Positions 1 through 9,809 are shown, counted from the first letter of the stretch. The stretch: DNA of 64,000 bases from Symbiodinium natans (GCA_905221605.1 CAJNDS010001480.1:521001-585000); one strand, 5' to 3'. Notes: generated by a model not told the origin, from the sequence alone. Numbers and translations: made by a program.

Positions 1-998
1 CAAGCCCCCAAAACTACCACAGAGACCGCGTGCAAAGCCCGTGGCCACGCGGCCGTTACTACGGCTCTAACCTTTTGATGGTAGGGTGCACAAGAGGTGC
101 GAAGACGAGGCCACAGTGGAGTCATTGAACTGACACGGGCTGTGACGGTGCTGTTTGTGCATTGACGCGAGAAGGCCATGTGTCCACCCAGATTGCGCGC
201 AGCATGGCTGACCGTGAGCCCAGAGCCACGAAGCTCCCGCCGGGCGGCCAAAGAGGTGGCCCACGCTACGGTTTTCCGGGGATCCAAAGCCAAATCCCAA
301 GCAGCCGCAGATTCTTCAACCTTGGTCAAAGATGTGAGGACCGCAGTCGGGCTTGCACTAGCCGTTTGCCAGTCATCTACGAAGGTGGACAGATCAACGT
401 TGGGGCAATGTCGAGTCATGTAACGGTGCAGGGCTATGTCTACCACGGCCATTGCCACACAGGAAAGCGGGTCGCCTTCAGCGAAACCCGTGCAAGAGGC
501 CAGCGCCGGGCCAATCGCGCCTTGACAACGGAACCGCCTAACCAACCCACCAACCGCCCCACTCCATGCGTGGATCAGTGCTGGCGGAATCCCCAGTTTG
601 AGCGCCATGGCAAACACCGGCTCGCGAGGCAGGAGATTGAAGGCTTTAGACAAGTCTAAGAATGCACCGCTCAGAACAGTGCCATCCAACTGTGATGCCT
701 CCACCGCGGCTTGCAGAGAGTACCAGAGCATACCTGGGGACCTTCGGGCCAGATGTCCAAACATGCTTGCTGGCGCGATTGCCGATAGGTGGGCCAGCGC
801 CTGGCGTGCTCGGATTGAGGCCCATGTTCGATACGCCAGAGAAAGAACGCAAATCGGGCGAAATTCCGTCACTACTGAAGCACCCTCGTGTTTTTCAATG
901 GCAGTTACCAGGGCCTGCAACATAGACCACGGCCAGCGGCCGGAGCGTTCAGCATTTGCACAAATGTCAAGCAGCCCTTGAACGGCCCAATCAGGCAT
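1..998 (-). CDS. Reverse transcriptase of a non-LTR retrotransposon, both ends incomplete
   Basis: An uninterrupted minus-strand frame runs from an ATG at 998-996 to the left edge of the window, about 332 codons, so the C-terminus lies outside. Reverse-transcriptase landmarks occur in the right order: FRPICVLSLAYRTW (residues 46-59), the first catalytic aspartate in FLDLSKAF (113-120; Asp at 654-656), the EGDPLSC turn (174-180) and the catalytic FVDDW (206-210; Asp-Asp at 372-377). Such enzymes copy element RNA into the genome. This layout, with an AP endonuclease normally upstream, is typical of LINE-like elements common in dinoflagellates. Here the upstream part is missing: the frame starts six bases after a CCCTAAA array (1001 onward), which carries stops in this frame. 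FVDD in place of the more usual YADD or FADD is a mild variant. No stops or frameshifts are seen in the visible part. It is opposite in strand to nearly all candidate exons here. Confidence 0.86.
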   Translation of the reverse strand, partial: MPDWAVQGLLDICANAERSGRWPWSMLQALVTAIEKHEGASVVTEFRPICVLSLAYRTWASIRARQALAHLSAIAPASMFGHLARRSPGMLWYSLQAAVEASQLDGTVLSGAFLDLSKAFNLLPREPVFAMALKLGIPPALIHAWSGAVGGLVRRFRCQGAIGPALASCTGFAEGDPLSCVAMAVVDIALHRYMTRHCPNVDLSTFVDDWQTASASPTAVLTSLTKVEESAAAWDLALDPRKTVAWATSLAARRELRGSGLTVSHAARNLGGHMAFSRQCTNSTVTARVSSMTPLWPRLRTSCAPYHQKVRAVVTAAWPRALHAVSVVVLGA

Positions 999-1300
999 TT
1001 GCCCTAAACCCTAAACCCTAAACCCTAGCCAGGGGTCTGGGTGGTCTGATGGAGTGCCGCGCGCGCATGTCGTTTAATGCTGGATCATGGGAGTTACGTC
1101 GAGCCAGGCTTAGGTTTAGGGTTTGGGGTTTAGGGTTCAGGGTTCAGGGTTCAGGGCTTAGGGTTTAGGGTTTAGGGTTTAACTCCTGTCATGTTACGGG
1201 TTTCTGGGACCCAGAGGGGGGTAACCCTAAACCATAAACCCTAAACCCTAAACCCTAAACCCTAAACTCTCTGGGCCCCTAAAACCGAGGGCCCCGGCAG

Positions 1301-1331
1301 GCTCTCTGCCAAAGATCGCCCCTCGGCATCT
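1301..1331 (+). CDS. Candidate short exon with a paralogue near 21,980
   Basis: A 31-base segment follows the acceptor CCGGCAG and precedes GTGCAC. The same stretch, reading LSAKDRP in one frame, recurs at 21,980-22,006 with two base differences. The function is unknown. Recurrence of a unique segment 20 kb away suggests duplicated exons, but the piece is very short. Confidence 0.3.
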
Positions 1332-1719
1332 GTGCACATGGGTTTGTTCACCCTGAAACCCTCAAACCCTAAACGCCCCAAGCACCCCAAATATTAGACA
1401 CCCTAAACCCTAGATCCTAAACCCTAAAACTTCATCTCTAAACCCTAAACCGTACACCGCCCCATGCGCCGCCAAGGTGCAGACTATTCAATTTTTAGGG
1501 GTTTGGGGTTCTGGGGGTTATGCGGTTTCGTGGTTTAGGGACTCTGAGTTTGTGGTTTAGGGTCTAAGGGGCTTTGGGAATTAGGGGTTTAAGGTTTCGA
1601 CTTTGGGGTTAGGCCTTAAACCCTAACCTTAAACCCTAAACCCTAAGCCTTCAGGGTTTAAGGGTTAGGGTTTGGGGTTTAAGGGTTTGAAGGTTCAGGG
1701 GCTCGTGCTTTGAGATTGA

Positions 1720-1764
1720 TTTTTTTTTTTTTTTTTTTTTTTTTTTGGGGGGGGGGGGGGGGGG
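1720..1764. repeat. Poly-T tract joined to poly-G tract
   Basis: About 27 T residues pass directly into about 18 G residues. Similar homopolymer blocks occur at 8804, 14,855, 16,508, 54,820 and 61,366. Their lengths may be unreliable in any assembly. Confidence 0.85.
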
Positions 1765-1904
1765 TTGGGGGGTTAAGGGCTTAGGGCTTCGTGATGTAGG
1801 GTTTTGGGTTTAGGGTTTAAGGTTTTGGGTTTTGGGTTTTGGTTTTAGGGGTTTGCCTCTTCCAAGGGTTGGGGTTTGGGTTCAGGGGCAAAAATGACAC
1901 GAGG

Positions 1905-2025
1905 GTTCCTACGGTTGTACCCCTAACTCCTACTATGGCCCATAGCTATTATACTACCTTGAGGATCTTTAAAAGGGTCCCCGAGGCCCACAGGTACAAC
2001 CTTAAGGGTCCAAGGTACAACCCCT
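1905..2025. mobile_element. Inverted-repeat element, family 7
   Basis: The ends are inverted copies of a GGTTGTACC core (GGTTGTACCCCTAA on the left, GGGTCCAAGGTACAACC on the right), with the shared inner stretch TTGAGGATCTTTAA. A second, interrupted copy lies at 26,605-26,912, and related ends occur at 42,085 and 45,625. There is no coding capacity, so it is a non-autonomous relic. Confidence 0.6.
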
Positions 2026-2043
2026 TGAAACTCCGAAGCAAAA

Positions 2044-2274
2044 CCACACCTCAGTAAACCCCAAACCCCAAACCCCAAACCCCAAACCCCAAACCCTAAG
2101 CCCTAAAACCTAAACCCTAAACCTTAAAGCCTAAACCCTAAACCCTAAACCCTAAACCCCAAACCCCAAACCCTAAACCCTAAACCCTAAACCCTAAACC
2201 CTAAACCCTAAACCCTAAACCCTAAACCCTAAACCCTAAACCCTAAACCCTAAACCCTAAACCCTAAACCCAAA
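2044..2274. repeat. CCCTAAA/CCCCAAA array
   Basis: About 33 heptamer units. The left part is rich in the CCCCAAA variant and the right part is uniform CCCTAAA. It ends at a unique segment and is followed at 2351 by an array of opposite orientation. Confidence 0.95.
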
Positions 2275-2350
2275 GCAGATCTCCCGGGATGAGGTGCCAG
2301 CGTTCTAGTGCCGGGACGAGTGCAAAGGGCGGAGACCGGCTGAGCGCTTC

Positions 2351-2450
2351 GGGGTTTAGGGTTTAGGGTTTAGGGTTTAGGGTTTAGGGTTTAGGGTTTA
2401 GGGTTTAGGGTTTAGGGTTTAGGGTTTAGGGTTAGGGTTTAGGGTTTAGG
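2351..2450. repeat. TTTAGGG array
   Basis: About 14 units with one hexamer slip. Together with the preceding array it forms an inverted pair around a 75-base unique segment. Confidence 0.95.
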
Positions 2451-2591
2451 GTTTGGGGCTTGAGGTTTGGGGTTCAAGGTTTTAGGGTTTAGGGTTTAGG
2501 GAGTTTAGGGAGACCCCCGGTTTAGGGAGTTTAGGGTTTAGGGAGACCCCAAGCGAGCCGCAAGTTTTTTTGGGGTTTAGGGAGACCCCAG

Positions 2592-2638
2592 GCGAGCCTC
2601 ATTTGTGCGGCGATGTTGGTCAGGATCGCCATCTCATG
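2592..2638 (+). CDS. Candidate exon
   Basis: A 47-base segment follows CCCCAG and ends before GTCCAC. It reads EPHLCGDVGQDRHLM. The preceding 20 bases (2582-2601) are a near-copy of 2541-2560, so the acceptor region is duplicated. No family was recognised. Confidence 0.3.
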
Positions 2639-2689
2639 GTCCACCCTTCCAACCCAGATCTCCTTAATTTAGGGAAAGCACCCGAAACA

Positions 2690-2813
2690 TGGGGGTTTGC
2701 GATATTTAGGGGGGGGGGGGGGGTCCCTTATTGGGTTCCTTTAGTAATAAGGGGATCCTAGTATTATGGGGTCTATATGGGGGGGTCCCTGATTATCGTA
2801 AATCCCCACATAT
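2690..2813. mobile_element. Inverted-repeat element, family 4
   Basis: Ends are GGGGGTTTGCGATA on the left and ATCGTAAATCCCC on the right. Inside are the motifs GGGTCC and GGGGATCCTA that define the family. Related copies lie at 7624-7722 (reversed), 35,571-35,655, 37,588-37,665, 42,413-42,500 and 46,536-46,650. Confidence 0.65.
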
Positions 2814-2835
2814 GACATATGTTAGGGCTTATAGG

Positions 2836-2907
2836 TTGGGATGTTCCACCTTATACTAACAGCTCTTAATAGGGATTCTAGTCCCCCCATGATAATCCCT
2901 GTTAAGT
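2836..2907. mobile_element. Family 2 element, right end lost
   Basis: It begins with TTGGGATGTTCC, then CTTATACTAACAG and the start of the inverted right arm (AATCCCTGTTAAG). It breaks off into a TTTAGGG block before the right terminus. Confidence 0.7.
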
Positions 2908-3039
2908 GTTTAGGGTTTAATTAGGGGTTCGGGTTTAGGGTTTAGGGGTTAGGGTTTAGGGGGCACATGCCAATTTATAGGGTTTACTGGGACCCTAGGT
3001 CCCACGCGGTCCTGTATCTCGAGTGAGAATGGGTTCGTC

Positions 3040-3228
3040 AACCCTAAACCCTAAACCCTAAACCCTAAACCCTAAACCCTAAACCCTAAACCCTAAACCC
3101 TAAACCCTAAACCCTAAACCCTAAACCCTAAACCCTAAACCCTAAACCCTAAACCCTAAACCCTAAACCCTAAACCCTAAACCCTAAACCCTAAACCCTA
3201 AACCCTAACCCTAAACCCTAAACCCTAA
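3040..3228. repeat. CCCTAAA array, about 27 units
   Basis: Nearly perfect heptamers, among the longest and most uniform arrays in the window. Confidence 0.97.
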
Positions 3229-3724
3229 AGGGTGATTGGGCAGATTTTTGCCTGCGTGTGTCCGCTCTTTGCCTGGGTGAGACAAGTTTCGTATTTCCCA
3301 AAACTAGGGGCACCTCTGACGTACCCCAAAAAAGTTGAATCCTTCTTGCAGGATCCTCAAAGGCAGAGTGCCCCTGTTTTCGGACAATAGCCCTGCCATT
3401 TCAGCGAGGACACGTCCAACTCGTGCATATCCAACCCTAAACCCTAAACCCTAAACCCTAAACCCTATTTCCCGTCTTCGCCTTGGCCCTTGCCAGATCT
3501 TTGTAGTTAGCACGCCAGGAGCCGCTGCTCGCTCTGCGCCGCACCTAAGCACCCCGTCTAGAAACAGTTTAGGGTTTAGGGTTTAGGAGTTGGGGCATTT
3601 TTGCCAGGTAGGTGACGAACGAAACGCCTTTGAGTCGCGCAACCTGACCCCTAAGCGTTTACTTCGGGGCCCTAAGTTCAAGCTGCAGGGTTTAAAGGGT
3701 TCTCGGTTTTTGCTCTGTTTGCGG

Positions 3725-3822
3725 TATGTTCCCCCTTCTACTAGCAGTCTTTAGTAGGGATTACAGTAACCCCCCTACTGTAATCCCTATTAAGGACTGC
3801 TAGTCGATGGGGGAACATCCCG
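3725..3822. mobile_element. Family 2 inverted-repeat element
   Basis: The two arms are nearly complementary: ATGTTCCCCCTTCTACTAGC on the left, GGGGGAACAT on the right, with TAGTAGGGATTACAGTA inverted in the centre. The outermost TTGGG of the left end is degraded. Confidence 0.75.
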
Positions 3823-3948
3823 AAGTCTAGGGTTTCCTCCTGCGTGCGCCGGGAGTTCCTTGGTGCGCCCGGCTGTCTCTCTCTTATAAAGAGAGTTGAG
3901 CCGGCTAGGGGAAAAGGGGCTTCAAAAGCGGAAGCCCGAAACCCGAAA

Positions 3949-4026
3949 CCCTAAACCCTAAACCCTAAACCCTAAACCCTAAACCCTAAACCCTAAACCC
4001 TAAACCCTAAACCCTAAACCCTAAAC
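3949..4026. repeat. CCCTAAA array
   Basis: About 11 units, followed at once by TTTAGG of opposite orientation. Confidence 0.95.
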
Positions 4027-4332
4027 CGTTTAGGGATTAGGGTTAGTTTAGGGGTTAGGAGGCTCGGGGTTCAGGGTTTAGGGTTGGTTTAGGATAGGGT
4101 TTAGGAATTCAGGCAAGATCGGTACAGGGAATGGTTCTGTGACACCAGCTTTTTGCCACACTGACCTTCATGGTACTCTAATGCTGAAGCCCTGTACCTG
4201 AGTAGAAAACTTGTTCCCCGGAGTCACGGTATACAAACTGGATGCGCGCAGGCCCCCCCCCCCCGTCCTTTATAAGTACCCTAACCCTAAACCTTAAGCG
4301 TAGGCCCCGAATTCGGCTAAAAGTTCCAGAAG

Positions 4333-4385
4333 TTAGGTTATCAGTCCCTTAGCTACACTAGTATAGTACTGGGGCCCTCCCCTTC
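4333..4385. mobile_element. Decayed right half of a family 1 element
   Basis: The order GTTAGGTTATCAGTCCCTTA, then CTAGTATAGTA, then GGGGCCC matches the right half of the intact 120-bp copies with several substitutions. The left half is absent. Confidence 0.55.
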
Positions 4386-4897
4386 AGAAGCCAAAGTCTA
4401 CCCAAAACCCCAAACCCTAAAACCTAAATCCTAAACCCTAAGCCCCACAGCGCGACACGGACTCTTAGGTGTTCTTGGGAGGCCGTGAAACACCAAACCC
4501 TGGCCGTCCCCAAGCCCTGAACGTCAAACCCTTAACCCATAGCTTCAAGTTCAAACCCTAAACCCAAGCCCCTAAACCCTAAACCCCAAACCCTAAACCC
4601 TAAACCCTAAACCCTAAACCCCAGACTGTTTACCGTAAGCCCTAAACCCCAAACCCTAAACCATGCCCTAAGCCCTAAACCCCAAAGTAACCCCCTAAAA
4701 CATCCAGAAGCCTTCGGAGCTAAACCTTAATTTAAGCACTAAGTGCGATTTAGGGTTTAGGGTTTCGGGTTCAGGCTGTAGGGTTTAGGGCTTAGGGCAA
4801 ACCCTCAACCTACTTGCGGCCTGCGATTTCAAACACTTGCTCTACACTGACTTTGGGGCCCAAGTATTTAGGTACGTCAGCCCTGAGGGGAAAGCAG

Positions 4898-4981
4898 CAA
4901 TCGCAGCGCGCACAGAGAAACCGCGCCCTCGTGTTTTGGCGAGGGCGCGAGCCGAGTTTCCCTGTGCAAGAGCTGCGATTG
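4898..4981. repeat. 84-bp imperfect hairpin
   Basis: Outer arms are CAATCGCAGC (4898-4907) and GCTGCGATTG (4972-4981). Inner arms are GCGCCCTCG (4923-4931) and CGAGGGCGC (4940-4948), with the partly paired middle GCACAG / CTGTGC. It could be a small transposon relic or a folded RNA; no second copy was noticed. Confidence 0.6.
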
Positions 4982-5110
4982 GCGAAGTTTCACACTTGAC
5001 AGCTTGGGCTTCTCCGACACATGACACCAAGCCCCCAATCCCTGCAGTTTATTCCGCAAGCCGGAAGGCGGAAGCCGTGGTTTTCGTGCGCTTTGGGCTC
5101 CTAGCTATAG

Positions 5111-5156
5111 GTGCTCAGCCCAGTATGCGACCCAGAAACGCCCAAGGCCTCAGAAA
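5111..5156 (+). CDS. Tandem exon pair, copy 1 (46 bases)
   Basis: The exon follows CTATAG and ends before a GCAAAC donor. Copy 2 at 6287-6332 has the same length, the same AG acceptor and the same GCAAAC donor. In the shared frame the peptide is (G)AQPSMRPRNAQGLR against (G)AKPFMRPRNAQSLM. Among the codon differences AGA/AGG, AAC/AAT and CTC/CTT are silent, the pattern of coding sequence under constraint. The family is not recognised. Exons of such size with a GC donor match the TTLL gene further right. Confidence 0.55.
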
Positions 5157-5420
5157 GCAAACTTTCAACCTCAAGAATCCTGTGTACAGCCTCTGACCCT
5201 AAACCCTAAACTCTAAAGCCTACGCCCTAAATGCTCTGAGTTGTTGAAGATTGATTCCTTACAGAGTTGAATCCGGGGTTCTAGTATCTGTGAGGGTGCC
5301 ATCCTCACTTTCCTGAGCTGGCTCCCGGAACCTCAGCATTCATAGGGTTTAGGGTTTAGGGTTTAGGGTTAGGGTTTAGGGTTTAGGGTTTAGGGTTTAG
5401 GGTTTAGGCTGTTGGGGAAG

Positions 5421-5479
5421 CCTCCTGTGAGCGCGTTCCAGCCGGCTATGGGTTCGCATGCTCTCGCGTCTTCGGCGAT
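5421..5479 (+). CDS. Tandem exon pair 2, copy 1
   Basis: A unique 59-base segment follows GGGGAAG and recurs at 6451-6509 with very few differences. It is open in a frame reading EASCERVPAGYGFACSR, where the copy has H for R. The segment is flanked by heptamer arrays in both copies. No function was recognised. Confidence 0.45.
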
Positions 5480-5645
5480 GCCCTTGATGCCCTTCCATTC
5501 TCCGAACCCATTCTAAACCCGATAAACCCTAAACTTTGTACTAAACCCTAAACCCATAAACCCTAAACCCTAAACCCTTGTACCCTAAACCCTAAACCCC
5601 ATTAACCCCATAAACCCTAAACCCTTGTACCCTAAACCCTAAACC

Positions 5646-5712
5646 CCAATGTTCCACGCCGTTTCGGGTTCGCAGACGCAGCAGCCTCGGCTGAGTCCGT
5701 GGATTTTTGAGC
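5646..5712 (+). CDS. Tandem segment 3, copy 1 (coding-like)
   Basis: The segment starts with TTCCACGCCGTTTCGGGTTC and recurs at 6554-6600 in shortened form. One frame reads FHAVSGSQT in both, with GCC/GCT and CAG/CAA silent changes. The copies diverge after SQT; 5678-5696 is missing from copy 2. Confidence 0.35.
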
Positions 5713-5764
5713 CTAAACCCTAAACCCTAAAAACCCTATAAACCCTAAACCCTAAACCTCGGCT

Positions 5765-5820
5765 TATAATTGGGTTATAGCCACACTTATCATGGGTTAC
5801 GAAGTCCCTGAGCCTCCAAG
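5765..5820. mobile_element. Right-end relic of family 3
   Basis: TTATAATTGGGTTATAG leads to CCCTGAGCCTCCAAG followed by TA, matching the right end of the intact copies near 53.4 and 61.8 kb. Confidence 0.6.
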
Positions 5821-5835
5821 TACAAGCCCTGCCAT

Positions 5836-5935
5836 GGTCTTGCCGAGGATTTGAGAGCTGAACGCACATGCAGGCATGCCGCATGCCGGTAAGGTTGCCT
5901 GACAGCAGGCTCGGGATGTGCTCCAGGAAAGGGGC
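5836..5935. repeat. Unique segment duplicated at 7250-7345
   Basis: Shared blocks are CTTGCCGAGGATT, GAACGCACATGCAGGC, GTTGCCTGACAG and TCCAGGAA in the same order and spacing. In both copies GAACGCACATGCAGGC is followed within 15 bases by GTAAGG or GTAAAG, a good donor. It may hold an exon, but the two copies differ by an indel of about 5 bases, so a shared frame is not assured. Confidence 0.5.
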
Positions 5936-6286
5936 GCTGAAAGCTGGCCATGTTGCAAAGCCAGGATGGGCTATTAGGCCCTATAATATCCCCATAATCA
6001 ACCCTATAAAGGGCCTTTTTAAGGGGTTGTAGGGCATAATAGCCCGTCCTGGAAGGCATGGGCAGATTTAAAGCTGCAATCGCGACGCGCGGGCTAAGAA
6101 TCCGCGTTTAGGGCGCAGGGTTTGAGATCGCCGAGGGTGTGCGCCTGAGCTCGGGCGATCCAGACCCAGGGCCGTTTCATTGCGACGGCCAAAGTCTCAC
6201 ACACTATATACCGCTTGGGCTTCTCCGAAACATTGACACAGAGAGCTGCTACGGGCCATTCTACGCTCTTAACAATATGTCAATAG

Positions 6287-6332
6287 GTGCTAAGCCCTTT
6301 ATGCGACCCAGGAATGCCCAAAGCCTTATGAA
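6287..6332 (+). CDS. Tandem exon pair, copy 2 (46 bases)
   Basis: Partner of 5111-5156 with the same length, phase (two leading and two trailing bases), acceptor AG and donor GCAAAC. It reads (G)AKPFMRPRNAQSLM. The spacing between copies is 1176 bases and the next two segments recur in the same order, so a block of about 1.1 kb was duplicated in tandem. Confidence 0.55.
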
Positions 6333-6450
6333 GCAAACCTTCAACCCGTTGTTCAACTCCCGACAGGGATGAATGGTTTAGGGTTTAGGGTTTAGGGTTT
6401 AGGGTTTAGGGTTTAGGGAATGCCGGATCCCTGGTTTGTTGTTGGGGAAG

Positions 6451-6509
6451 CCTCCTGTGAGCACGTTCCAGCCGGCTATGGGTTCGCATGCTCTCGCGTC
6501 CTCGGCGAT
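6451..6509 (+). CDS. Tandem exon pair 2, copy 2
   Basis: Partner of 5421-5479, reading EASCEHVPAGYGFACSR. The copies lose similarity just after GGCGAT. Confidence 0.45.
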
Positions 6510-6553
6510 CCACTTCGATATTCAAATCCCATCGTAAACCCTAAACCTTAAAT

Positions 6554-6600
6554 CCAATGTTCCACGCTGTTTCGGGTTCGCAAACTGTGTCCGTGGTTCA
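6554..6600 (+). CDS. Tandem segment 3, copy 2
   Basis: Shortened partner of 5646-5712, lacking the middle stretch after CAAAC. Coding status is uncertain. Confidence 0.3.
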
Positions 6601-6906
6601 GGAAGTTCAGGATCAGTGCTTTGAAGACTTGAGGGCCTTCAGGGTTTGGCGTGCACATGTGCCCAGAGGGTGGGGTTTAGGGTTTAGGATTTAGGGTTTA
6701 GGGTTTAGGGTTTAGGGTTTGGCTGCCTGAAGTTTACGGGTCCCCTGTAGCATCTGAAGTCCTATGCGTTGAAGCGAGAACTCCCAAACCGCCCAACCCC
6801 TAAACCCTTTAGAGTTCAGGGTTTAGGGTTTAGGGTTTAGGGTGTAGGGTTCAGGGGTTTAGGGTTTAGGGCCAAATTTAGGGTCTTTAGATTGGGATGT
6901 TTAGAC

Positions 6907-7010
6907 TGGGATGTTCCCCCGTTATACTTACAGTCCTTAATCTGGATTACAATAGGGGTTACTGTAATCCCCATTCAGGACTGTCTTAGTATATGGGGGG
7001 AGCATCCCAA
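6907..7010. mobile_element. Family 2 inverted-repeat element
   Basis: It runs from TGGGATGTTCCCCC to GGAGCATCCCAA with complementary arms. An extra TTGGGATGTTTAGA lies just upstream at 6892. Flanking TCTTTAGA and CCTCTAGA agree at 6 of 8 bases, compatible with a decayed 8-bp target duplication. Confidence 0.75.
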
Positions 7011-7623
7011 CCTCTAGACTTAATAGACGATGCAACACAAGGTACAGAGCGATTGTACACATCACAGGGGCATGATACAAGCTATCAAAGCCGTAAGCTT
7101 AGTAGTAGAGTAGGTAGCCTTTAACCTTTCTGGGGGTGGTATATTCCCTTTATAATCCCTAACCCTAAGCCCTAAACCCTATACCCTATACCCTATACCC
7201 TAGAAACCCTAAACCATACTGGACAACTATAAGTAAGCCCAGGGTGGTGCGATGGCGTTGCCGAGGATTCGGGCGTCGAACGCACATGCAGGCGAGCGAG
7301 TAAAGTTGCCTGACAGTAAGCTGGAGACGTGTTCCAGGAAGGGATTTTGACCGGACGCGCATGAGCATTTCTCTAGATTATGGGTCCCTCTTTCAAGGAC
7401 GTCCCCAAGGGGGACCCGAGTTTAGAGAACTGCTCAGGTGCAGCGGTGCTCCTCTCTGCTGTGCAGTCTGCGCCGCATTTGTGCGCAGGCGCACAGCGAG
7501 AGGCTTCCATCCACGACCCGGCGCAAAGCGCGATTTCCTCGGGGACCAATGAGCACTAACTAGGCGATTGCAATCCCTATTCACGTTTCTAGGGACCATC
7601 AAATCCTTCAGGGCGGGTTGATT

Positions 7624-7722
7624 TGGGAGCTTACGAAGATAAGGGACCTTTCATAGGGCCCAAATAGTAGGATTCCCTTACCATACCCCAAAAAGGTACC
7701 CCCCAATTTCGGAAACCTCCCA
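7624..7722. mobile_element. Family 4 element, reversed
   Basis: It starts TTTGGGAGCTTACGAAGATA and ends TTTCGGAAACCTCCCA. It contains TAGGATTCCCTTA and CCCCAAAAAGGTACC, the complement of the forward copies. Confidence 0.65.
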
Positions 7723-8157
7723 TTTGGTCCCAAAGGTTCATGTCTTTGCAACAATTTCTGCTCTTGGCAGGTGGTTGATGCTAGGGCGGCAAGGGTAATT
7801 GAAATACATTTCGCCAAGTGCCTACGCAGTACGGTCAACTCCCGGAATTCTTCGCCGGCCTTTGCGAGTTTTTTTTTTTCCACCCGAAAGCCTAAACCCT
7901 ATAAACCCTAAACCTATAGGCCTATGCGCGTCGATGCCCGCACAGCGATGCATCCCGTCAGCACTGACAAGTAGACCGGGAAGTGCCGCCTTCAACAAGT
8001 ATAGACGACTGGACGTTCAGCTGAACACATCTACAGCTCGGCAGCCCAAATGGTACCCTTTTTCCCCTTTTTTTGGCTGAAGCTCCCATATAAAGTAGCT
8101 AACCCAAAAAAAGGATGCCCTGCTTAGAATGTGGATACTAGGCTCCTAAGACATCAT

Positions 8158-8158
8158 G

Positions 8159-8189
<31 letters not shown>

Positions 8190-8262
8190 ATTATATTATA
8201 TATATATATATATTATATATATATATATATATATTATATTATATATATTATATATATATATA
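8158..8262. repeat. (TA)n microsatellite
   Basis: About 100 bases of TA with a few TTA interruptions. Confidence 0.95.
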
Positions 8263-8555
8263 CCAATACAGGAATATGCACATCTTCATACGCGGTAGGT
8301 ACATTCCTTGTTCACATGTACCCCTTCTTTCTGCTATTTAGTAGAATGTGTGTTGTGTGTATCGTTTTGCAATGTATTGTTGTTTTGGATTAGTGTTGCA
8401 GTAGCATGGCCCCATAAAACCCCCCGTACTTGGAAAATATGGCGTCTGCATGCAAGCAAGCACGTCCTTGCACCCCCCCAACTGTTAATTCAATACCTGC
8501 GACTGGGCTGGAATGGAGGTGAGGAGAAAGGGCCCTCTGATCGTGGGAATTTGGT

Positions 8556-8649
8556 CACTTCTCAAAATTATGGCCCCTTGTTGTGTGCCATAAAATCGGG
8601 GGAGCCTTATAGTAGTAGCCCCAAAAAGGGACCATAACGTAGAGAAGTG
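8556..8649. mobile_element. Small inverted-repeat element with CACTTCTC ends
   Basis: CACTTCTCAAAATTATGG on the left mirrors CCATAACGTAGAGAAGTG on the right. Similar ends bound 39,814-39,902. There is no coding capacity. Confidence 0.6.
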
Positions 8650-9809
8650 CCCAAATCCTAAACCCGAAGCCGTAAATCGTAACCCCAAACCCTCCCCCAC
8701 CCCCTGCCATGAGCTGATCGGAGGCCTACAGCGTTCTTATGGTTTAGGGTTTAGGGTTAGGGGTTAGGGTTTAGGGTTTAATCCCTTCCCCCTAATATAA
8801 AAGGCCCCCCCCCCCCCCCCCAAAACCCCCAAAGGGGTTTTAGTAATAGGGGGGGTTCTTACCGTTTGTCCGAACAAAACAACCAGTCGTTCTAGCTTGC
8901 TGGCTCACATAGAGCAGGTTTCAAGCTTTAGGCCTAAATGAGTTTCAGGCTTCCCCGCCCCCTAATTCTGTAGAGATATTAAAAGGGACGACTGCCGGAC
9001 CGGGTTTTGGGGCCAGAGGGATTTTTATATTAGGGGGGTATTAATATTAGGGGGAACGGATTAGGGTTTAGGGTTTAGGGTTTAGAGTTTAGGGTTTAGG
9101 GTTGAGGGTTTAGGAGCAGGCTACGGCTTGAAGGGAATGGAGCTTCGTCTTAGGAGTTCTGAGTAGGGAATTTGTGGCGGAGGAAACTCCCAAGCCCCAA
9201 ACCCTGCACCCTCAAACACCCAACCCCCGAACCTTAGGGTTTAGGGTTTAGGGTTTAGGGTTTAGGGTTTAGGGTTTAGGGTTACGACCCTCAAATGCCT
9301 GATGCCCCTGTGCTGAGTTCGCCCTTGCATTTTGACCGCTTCATAGCACCCCGGGTATGCCCAGTGTAACCCGAAGGGTCCACGTACCGAATGTACCTGG
9401 TTCCAGGGTGGGATAAACGTTGGCTGTGACGTATTTGCTATATCGTCGGGGCCCAAGTTTTTACTGTCTAGGTTCATGGGCCCTCAGGGTGAGTATAAGA
9501 GTTCATGCCGATGCCGCTCTGGATCAGCACAGTTGGTGTTTTTGCTGTTTTTTTTCTTGGTTTTGGGTTCTTTGGTCGTACCTCTCTCCGGCACTATGCC
9601 CGAAATGAGCGCCGAGCCCCTTGGTGGTACATTCCCGCGGGCGCGCGTTGTCTACAAGAGCCTTGGCCTGCAGTTGGCCCTGAACCCTAAACCCTAAACC
9701 CTAAAAATCTAAAACCCTAAAACCCTAAACCCAGGTAAGTCCCATGTCATGATGAGCAGCCCTAAACCCCAAACCCCAAACCCCAAGCCCTAACCCCTAA
9801 ACCCCTAAG

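Larger units (their letters stand above)
999..2591. other. Heptamer-rich spacer
   Basis: Short CCCTAAA and TTTAGGG blocks of both orientations alternate with unique segments of 50-120 bases (for example 1030-1110 and 2275-2350). Apart from the candidate exon at 1301-1331 no gene was recognised. The segment 2290-2345 is open in one plus frame but has no other support. Confidence 0.7.
3229..5110. other. Unique segments between arrays, no recognised gene
   Basis: Unique stretches at 3229-3432, 3470-3567, 3590-3940 (with a family 2 element), 4090-4400 and 4800-5100 alternate with short arrays. None shows a recognisable domain. The part from 4837 onward is open in one plus frame into the exon at 5111. 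Confidence 0.6.
6601..9809. other. Spacer with elements, no recognised gene
   Basis: The stretch holds heptamer arrays (6672-6720, 6820-6870, 9062-9115, 9237-9283), family 2 and family 4 elements, an AT microsatellite and unique segments. A GC-rich segment at 7430-7555 is open on both strands and cannot be assigned. The stretch 8270-8550 is ordinary unique sequence without a convincing frame. Confidence 0.6.

Noticed and set aside
2044-3228. True telomere or chromosome end
   Set aside because: Arrays occur throughout in both orientations and within introns of a recognisable gene.
7393-7602. GC-rich segment open on both strands
   Set aside because: No domain or paralogue; the strand cannot be decided, so it was not listed as an exon.
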